Origin: DASVHS01 sp036001325
GTDB taxonomy: Bacteria > Acidobacteriota > Thermoanaerobaculia > Gp7-AA8
Length of the DNA: 64,000 bases
Direction of reading: 5' to 3'
NCBI GenBank assembly: GCA_036001325.1
Contig: DASYUK010000480.1
Span: forward strand, 1-64,000
Every line of letters begins with the position of its first letter. The stretch's first letter is position 1. The position numbers were made by a program, and so were the translations under genes. Below are positions 57,992-64,000 of the stretch, piece by piece. The notes under the pieces were generated by a model, which was not told the origin of the DNA, ran no database searches, and saw only the letters and a program-made list of their open reading frames with translations.

Positions 57992-60154
57992 ATGTCGCGA
58001 TTGTCACGCGTGAGACTGCCGCGTTGGACGCTCGTCATCGCGGTCATCGCGTTCATCGCGATCGAGTCGTTCTTCGGCTATCTCGCCTTCCTCAATTACC
58101 GCCTATCCCGGGAGCTGGTTCACGGGAGTTGGCGCGATCCCACCGTCGTAGTGTCGGCCGCGGGAAGGCGGGAGCAGGAGGTCATGCGCCTCTACGGCGT
58201 CGACTGGAGAGTGACGGCGCCAGTGAGCCTCGATTCCCTCCCGCGCTACGTGTCTGAAGCCTTCATCGCCGCCGAGGATGTTCGGTTTCGGCACCATGTG
58301 GGCGTCGACCCGATCGGCATCATCCGCGCGCTCATCGCCAATGTGCGCGGTGGTGGGATCGTCCAGGGCGGCAGCACGATCGATCAGCAGATCATCAAAT
58401 CGCGCTTCCTGTCACAGGAGAGAACGTGGCGCCGAAAGTTCGTGGAGTTGTTACTGGCTGTGATTCTCGAGGCGCGATTGAGCAAGGACGAGATCCTCGA
58501 GCTCTACCTCAACGAGGTCTACCTCGGCCACTCCGGCGGCAGCCCGGTTCTCGGCGTCGACGAAGCTTCGCGTCTGTATTTCGCGAAGCCGGCGGAGCGT
58601 TTGCGCGTCGACGAAGCGGCGCTCCTGGCCAGCATCATCCGCGCTCCCAATCGTGACAACCCGCAAAAGCGACCCGATCTCGTGCGTGCCCGGCGCGACG
58701 CCATCCTGCGCGTGATGCTCGATCATCGTTGGATCGATGACGCGGACTATCGCAGCGCTGTGGCGCGCCCGGTCGACTTCGTCGGCGGCTCAGTGCCCCA
58801 ACCGCCGTTTCCTTACTACCTGCGCGCAGTGCGATCGGAGATCGTCAAGCGAATCGGCGTTCGCTCCGTCATCGAAGGCGGGCTGACGATCGTCTGCGAG
58901 ATCGATCCCGTGGCGCAGCGTGCCGCCGAGCGCGTGGCCTTGCGCGCGCCGGAGCAGCTCGAGTCGCGATTCTCCTGGATCCGCGCGCAGTCGCGGCAGG
59001 AACCGCTGGAGGTGGCGATTCTCTCCGTCGATCCGCGCAGCGGAGGCATTCGCGCGCTCGTCGGCGGTCGCGACTTCCGCCTCTCGCCGTTCGATCGCAC
59101 GACGAACATGCGCCGTCAGCCGGGATCGGCGTTCAAGACGTTTGCGTACCTTGCCGCGATTGCGTCGCGGCGCGTGACCACGGCGTCGCTGTTGCTCGAC
59201 GCGCCGGTCAAGATCGAGCTCAATGATCGCGAATCGTGGACGCCGCAGAATTACGACGAGCGCTATCGCGGCCGGGTGACTCTGCGCGAAGCATTCGAAG
59301 CGTCGCTCAATGTGCCGACCGTGCGCATGACGCAGCAGGTGGGACTCAGGCGCGTCGTCAACACCGCGGAGAAGTTCGGATTCACCGAAGATCTCGCCGC
59401 GATTCCGGCGCTGCCTCTCGGCGTGACCGAAGTCTCGATGCGCGAGCTCACCGCCGCCTACACACCGTTCCCGAATCTCGGCGTGCGCGTCGAACCGTAT
59501 CTGCTGACGGAAGTGCGCGACCGGCATGGCCAGACGCTGTTCCGCAACAAGCCGCAGGAGAAGCGCGTGTGCGAATCGGACGTCGCGTATGTCATGCACT
59601 CGCTTCTGCGCGGCGTCGTGCGCCGCGGCACCGCATCGCGCCTGAAGCGTTATGGCCTCGCGTACGTCGCGGGCAAAACCGGCACGACGAACGATTATCG
59701 CGACGCGTGGTTCGTCGGTTACACACCCGACATCGTGACGACCGTCTGGGTTGGCTTCGATCACGGCGCACCGCTTCGCCTTTCGTCAGCCGAGGCAGCG
59801 ATTCCGATCTGGGGAGCGTACATGGCTGCCGTTCCGCACATTCACGGCGAGCCGAAACCTCCCGCCGGCGTCACATTCCGCGACATCGATCCCGACACGG
59901 GCATGCTGTGGGATGAGGGATGTCCTGGTCCGGTGCATGAGGTTTTTCTCGACGGCACGGCACCGACGCGACATTGCCCGCGCGGCTTCTTCGGCGGCAT
60001 CATCCGCCGCGTGTTCTTCGACCGCGAGAGCTTCGACGAACCACCGGCCATCACGTTCGAGAAGTTCCGCGAGTGGGCGAACGAGGTAGATAGGAATCGG
60101 AAGGATGTGGAGGGGTTCTTAGGACGACTCAGGAGAATATTTGGAAAAGATTAG
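57992..60154 (+). CDS. Class A penicillin-binding protein (PBP1-type)
   Basis: This bifunctional peptidoglycan synthase has a transmembrane anchor (about 12-34), a GT51 glycosyltransferase domain with EDVRFRHHVG (catalytic E95) and GGSTIDQQIIK, and a transpeptidase domain with S379-A-F-K382, SLN and KTGTTNDYRDAWFVGY. The 720-residue length fits PBP1c-like or PBP1b-like forms; a C-terminal part (RDIDPDTGMLWDEGCPG) follows the transpeptidase. It would act in the periplasm. The methionine riboswitch region follows. Confidence 0.93.
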   Translation: MSRLSRVRLPRWTLVIAVIAFIAIESFFGYLAFLNYRLSRELVHGSWRDPTVVVSAAGRREQEVMRLYGVDWRVTAPVSLDSLPRYVSEAFIAAEDVRFRHHVGVDPIGIIRALIANVRGGGIVQGGSTIDQQIIKSRFLSQERTWRRKFVELLLAVILEARLSKDEILELYLNEVYLGHSGGSPVLGVDEASRLYFAKPAERLRVDEAALLASIIRAPNRDNPQKRPDLVRARRDAILRVMLDHRWIDDADYRSAVARPVDFVGGSVPQPPFPYYLRAVRSEIVKRIGVRSVIEGGLTIVCEIDPVAQRAAERVALRAPEQLESRFSWIRAQSRQEPLEVAILSVDPRSGGIRALVGGRDFRLSPFDRTTNMRRQPGSAFKTFAYLAAIASRRVTTASLLLDAPVKIELNDRESWTPQNYDERYRGRVTLREAFEASLNVPTVRMTQQVGLRRVVNTAEKFGFTEDLAAIPALPLGVTEVSMRELTAAYTPFPNLGVRVEPYLLTEVRDRHGQTLFRNKPQEKRVCESDVAYVMHSLLRGVVRRGTASRLKRYGLAYVAGKTGTTNDYRDAWFVGYTPDIVTTVWVGFDHGAPLRLSSAEAAIPIWGAYMAAVPHIHGEPKPPAGVTFRDIDPDTGMLWDEGCPGPVHEVFLDGTAPTRHCPRGFFGGIIRRVFFDRESFDEPPAITFEKFREWANEVDRNRKDVEGFLGRLRRIFGKD

Positions 60155-60168
60155 CCGAAAGGGCCAAT

Positions 60169-60197
60169 TTGACAGTCCAGGTTTGGAGGTCTACATT
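60169..60197 (+). promoter_or_regulatory. Promoter of the methionine gene
   Basis: TTGACA (60169-60174), exactly 17 bases of spacer, and TACATT (60192-60197) form a near-consensus sigma-70 promoter. The expected start of transcription, near 60204, is the first base of the riboswitch P1 stem. Confidence 0.75.
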
Positions 60198-60203
60198 GAC
60201 CGT

Positions 60204-60256
60204 GCTGGATTGATTTGGGGCCGCTTGCGACCAGCCTAAAAAAAGCTAAATCGCCG
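60204..60256 (+). ncRNA. SAM-II-type riboswitch
   Basis: The stem GCTGG (60204-60208) pairs with CCAGC (60231-60235). Its loop contains TGATTT (60211-60216) and CTTGC (60224-60228), and the 3' side has a run of A and AGCTAAA (60244-60250), the conserved SAM-II blocks (UGAUUU, UUGC, AGCUAAA). GG in the loop (60217-60220) can pair with CC after AGCTAAA for the pseudoknot. It sits directly behind a promoter and in front of a methionine-synthesis gene, the expected target. This is a visual match, not a model search. Confidence 0.78.
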
Positions 60257-60276
60257 CCGCAGTCGATCGTGACCGG

Positions 60277-60298
60277 CCCCGCTTTGGCGGGGTTTTTT
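60277..60298 (+). terminator. Terminator-like hairpin of the methionine leader
   Basis: CCCCGC (60277-60282) and GCGGGG (60287-60292) form a six-bp stem with a four-base loop, followed by six T. It ends four bases before ATG 60303, so it can act as a transcription terminator or hide the ribosome-binding site (the GGGG run). It is the likely expression platform of the riboswitch. Confidence 0.7.
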
Positions 60299-60302
60299 GT
60301 TT

Positions 60303-62161
<1,859 letters not shown>

Positions 62162-62174
<13 letters not shown>

Positions 62175-62197
62175 ACCGGCCGGTTGAGAAACCGGCC
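62162..62197. repeat. Double GC hairpin between convergent genes
   Basis: GGCCGGTTC/GAACCGGCC (62162-62181) overlaps a second hairpin GGCCGGTT/AACCGGCC (62178-62197). The stop codon of the methionine fusion gene is in the first loop, and the phosphatase stop is two bases after the second. It would terminate both convergent transcripts. Confidence 0.75.
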
Positions 62198-62198
62198 G

Positions 62199-63305
62199 CT
62201 ACACCTTTCTGATCACCGCGAGCGTCATGTCGTCGTCGACCGCTTTTCCGGTCGTAAAGGCGCGCCACTCCGCGACCATCTCGTCGACCAGAGCCTGCGC
62301 CGTTCCCGCCGGCTGCCAGCCGGCGATCGCTTCGACGTACTCATCGCCGAACTCTTTGTCAGTCGCGTTGCGCGCCTCGGTCAAACCGTCGGAATGCAGG
62401 AGCAGACGCTCGCCAGGCGAGAGCGTGCCGCATCGCTCTTCCCAATGCAGCCCGCTCTTCACGCCGAGGGGATAGGCGCCGGTGCCGATGCGGTCGACGA
62501 TCTTGCCGGCGATGTCGATCTTCAGAATCTGCGGATGGCCGGCGAGAGTCGCCACGAATTCGCCGTTCGGCCAGAGCAAAACGTAACAGCAGGAGAAGAA
62601 CGAGCGCGACGTTCCCGTGCGGCAGAGAATGCGGTTAAGACTTCCGACGATCGCTGCCGGCGATGGGTCGATATCGAGTTGTGTGCGGAACGCGGCGTGC
62701 GCGACGGCCATGACCAATCCGGCGGCCATTCCGTGGCCCGACGCGTCGCCGAACAATATGGCGATACGGCCGTCGGCGAGCGGAACAAAGTCGTAGATGT
62801 CGCCACCGACCGTATTCGCGATGTGATTGAACGCGGCGATCTCCCACTCTGCAGTTTTTGGTGGCTGCTTCGGAATCAGGCTGGCCTGCAGCTCGCGCGC
62901 GAGCACCAGCTCGTCGCGCATCTTGATCTTGTCGATCAGCTCCATCGCCAGCAGCAGCATCATGACGATGAATGTAGCCGTGATCTCCGCGAACGTTCGC
63001 ACTGGCAGCGATTCCATCTTGATCGCCAGGCCGGCGAGGCAGACAAAGAATGAGATCAGCGAAAGGACGAAGAGCATGCGCCGCAGTGGCGACAGCCGTT
63101 TCGCCAGGCCGAAGAGAATGGCGCTTCCTGTTCGGAACCAACGGCGAACGCGCCGGCGCTCGCCCTCGATCGCCGTGTGATGATCGGCGATGAGAACTTT
63201 CTTCGTCTCCGGCCACTCGAGCGCGTAGAGATTCGTCAGATCGTCAGCCGTGACTGAATGGATGGTGTTTTTGCCGAGGTCGAACCAGTCGCGGATGCGC
63301 GCCAC
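62199..63305 (-). CDS. SpoIIE/RsbU-type PP2C phosphatase, membrane protein
   Basis: The 368-residue protein has two hydrophobic helices (about 78-95 and 105-125), a short coiled coil (LARELQASLIP) and a SpoIIE domain (about 150-365) with GGDIYDF, LFGDASGHGMAAGLVMA and LHSDGLTEARN, the metal-binding motifs. Such phosphatases control anti-sigma antagonist proteins (STAS). No RsbW/STAS gene is near. The N-terminal 75 residues are predicted to be cytoplasmic. Confidence 0.88.
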   Translation of the reverse strand: MARIRDWFDLGKNTIHSVTADDLTNLYALEWPETKKVLIADHHTAIEGERRRVRRWFRTGSAILFGLAKRLSPLRRMLFVLSLISFFVCLAGLAIKMESLPVRTFAEITATFIVMMLLLAMELIDKIKMRDELVLARELQASLIPKQPPKTAEWEIAAFNHIANTVGGDIYDFVPLADGRIAILFGDASGHGMAAGLVMAVAHAAFRTQLDIDPSPAAIVGSLNRILCRTGTSRSFFSCCYVLLWPNGEFVATLAGHPQILKIDIAGKIVDRIGTGAYPLGVKSGLHWEERCGTLSPGERLLLHSDGLTEARNATDKEFGDEYVEAIAGWQPAGTAQALVDEMVAEWRAFTTGKAVDDDMTLAVIRKV

Positions 63306-63427
63306 AAGCGGATTCTACGTGCGCGCGGACGGCAAGTTGCGTCATGCTGCCCGACCGCGAATGCGACATTGCGCACACAGAGACTCTGACCCACTGGTCA
63401 GTTAGCGCTTCCCCCGGAGGAGTGCCG

Positions 63428-63889
63428 CTACCTTTGTGCAGTCGTCCGGCGCGTCTGCGCGCCGAGGAGACGAGCGGTATCGATGAGCTCCTGAATCGTG
63501 GTCTGGTCCTTACCGCTGGCCTGCAATAGGTAGATGCGAATAGCGCTGCCGACCGGGATGGCCGCGTTGGCCGGGTCGGAGTAGAACCTCTCCAGACCGC
63601 TGACCAGCTCGAAGCCGCTGACTTTTCCAGCCGTAGAGCTCTGGCGCTCTGTTCGGGTTGCGAGGTTCGCGCAGGGCGTGCCAGGACCGGAGCTGATATC
63701 GATTTTGCCGAGAGCCTCCTGATAGCCCTGCGAGTAACCGATGGCCCAGAAGAGCTTTTCGGTGCTGCTCAGCTTCACCCACTCATCGCCGTTCGACGGC
63801 GCCGTGATCTCCGGCGCAGCAGGACGATCAGCCGCAAATCCGACCGTTGCACACAGCAGCAGAAGCACACCCAGGACGGTTTTCTTCAT
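63428..63889 (-). CDS. Secreted protein of unknown function
   Basis: The 153-residue protein has a signal peptide (MKKTVLGVLLLLCATVGFAA, cleavage near residue 20). The mature part has LFWAIGYSQGYQEALGKID, LERFYSDPANAAIPVGSAIRIYLLQASGK, and QELIDTARLLGAQ at the end. Short conserved-looking helices suggest a Rap1a/Tai-like or small periplasmic fold, but I cannot assign it. A 122-base gap without visible features separates it from the phosphatase. Confidence 0.65.
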   Translation of the reverse strand: MKKTVLGVLLLLCATVGFAADRPAAPEITAPSNGDEWVKLSSTEKLFWAIGYSQGYQEALGKIDISSGPGTPCANLATRTERQSSTAGKVSGFELVSGLERFYSDPANAAIPVGSAIRIYLLQASGKDQTTIQELIDTARLLGAQTRRTTAQR

Positions 63890-64000
63890 GACGCACCTTC
63901 TCGAAGAATTGGAGACTCGACTACGACGGAATTCCGGTGGATTCTAACGAAAAAGCAATTTGATTGCGATACGATCCGGCGCCGGTGAGCAAGAATGTCA
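63890..64000. other. Window end, upstream of an unseen gene
   Basis: The stretch before the right edge includes TTGATT near 63959 and GATACGAT near 63968, and GTGAGCAAGAATGTCA at 63985-64000 could be the start of a further + strand gene. Too little is visible to call it. Confidence 0.25.

Overview
The window is a gene-dense, GC-rich (roughly 60% or more by eye) stretch of a diderm bacterial chromosome. Outer-membrane markers (FadL-type porin, MCE/MlaD protein, lytic transglycosylase), a SufDSU/SufT iron-sulfur operon, a complete bacillithiol cluster (bshC-bshB1-bshA), an MglA-type GTPase and an FHA/Ser-Thr-kinase operon together suggest Acidobacteriota (Thermoanaerobaculia-like). That placement is an inference from gene content; no rRNA or tRNA gene is present to fix it. 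There is no phage, integron, IS element or CRISPR array. No gap without a gene exceeds 300 bases.

Layout. 1-3505: suf operon (sufD, sufS, sufU, sufT) on +. 3564-5565: five small membrane or zinc-ribbon proteins. 5609-12013 (-): ABC-type permease, ddl, an MCE protein with a barrel-like C-terminus, maf, a RelE/Phd-like toxin-antitoxin pair, and galU. 12112-15548: a secreted beta-propeller protein, two small unknown proteins and a KDPG aldolase. 15610-20015 (+): MglA-like GTPase and bacillithiol synthesis. 20076-24706: lytic transglycosylase, small PH-like membrane protein, prolyl-tRNA synthetase. 24794-33467: FadL porin, VanX-like lipoprotein, and a tightly overlapping operon for an aminophenol-type meta-cleavage route (flavin monooxygenase, asparaginase-II-like protein, aminomuconate-semialdehyde dehydrogenase, class III extradiol dioxygenase large subunit, small subunit fused to a RidA-type deaminase, kynurenine-formamidase-like cyclase). 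33506-37059: a decayed toxin-antitoxin pair, a GGDEF/EAL protein, a glycosyltransferase. 37082-44946: Trm112-like protein, O-antigen ligase-like protein, ECF sigma factor with anti-sigma/HEAT protein and DUF4097 protein, cyclophilin lipoprotein, AmgK-like kinase, isocitrate dehydrogenase, DUF309 protein. 45032-48165: fused siroheme decarboxylase, deiodinase-like nitroreductase, CDGSH protein, small membrane protein, signal peptidase I. 48209-57463: FHA-GAF-adenylate cyclase divergent from a PP2C / FHA-protease / FHA / kinase-FHA / kinase-PEGA / TPR operon. 57504-63889: histone-H1-like protein, class A penicillin-binding protein, a SAM-II-type riboswitch in front of a homocysteine methyltransferase/MTHFR fusion, a SpoIIE-type phosphatase and a secreted unknown protein.

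The most unusual structure is not a gene. Many gaps are filled by short tandem repeats with 7- or 8-base units (the unit differs per locus) arranged as inverted repeats, often exactly between the stop codon of one gene and the start codon of the next. Two of them (7271-7354 and 38505-38588) share a homologous core in opposite orientation. A second palindromic family (19977, 24666, 54553) and several GC-rich hairpins (50868, 57470, 62162) are also present. These repeats repeatedly supply the stop codon or C-terminal residues of the neighbouring protein (BshA, ProS, Ddl, CDGSH protein, MetH/MTHFR).

The strongest regulatory find is at 60169-60298. A consensus-like promoter (TTGACA, 17-base spacer, TACATT) would start transcription at the first base of a structure matching the SAM-II riboswitch, followed by a terminator-like hairpin directly before the methionine-synthesis gene.
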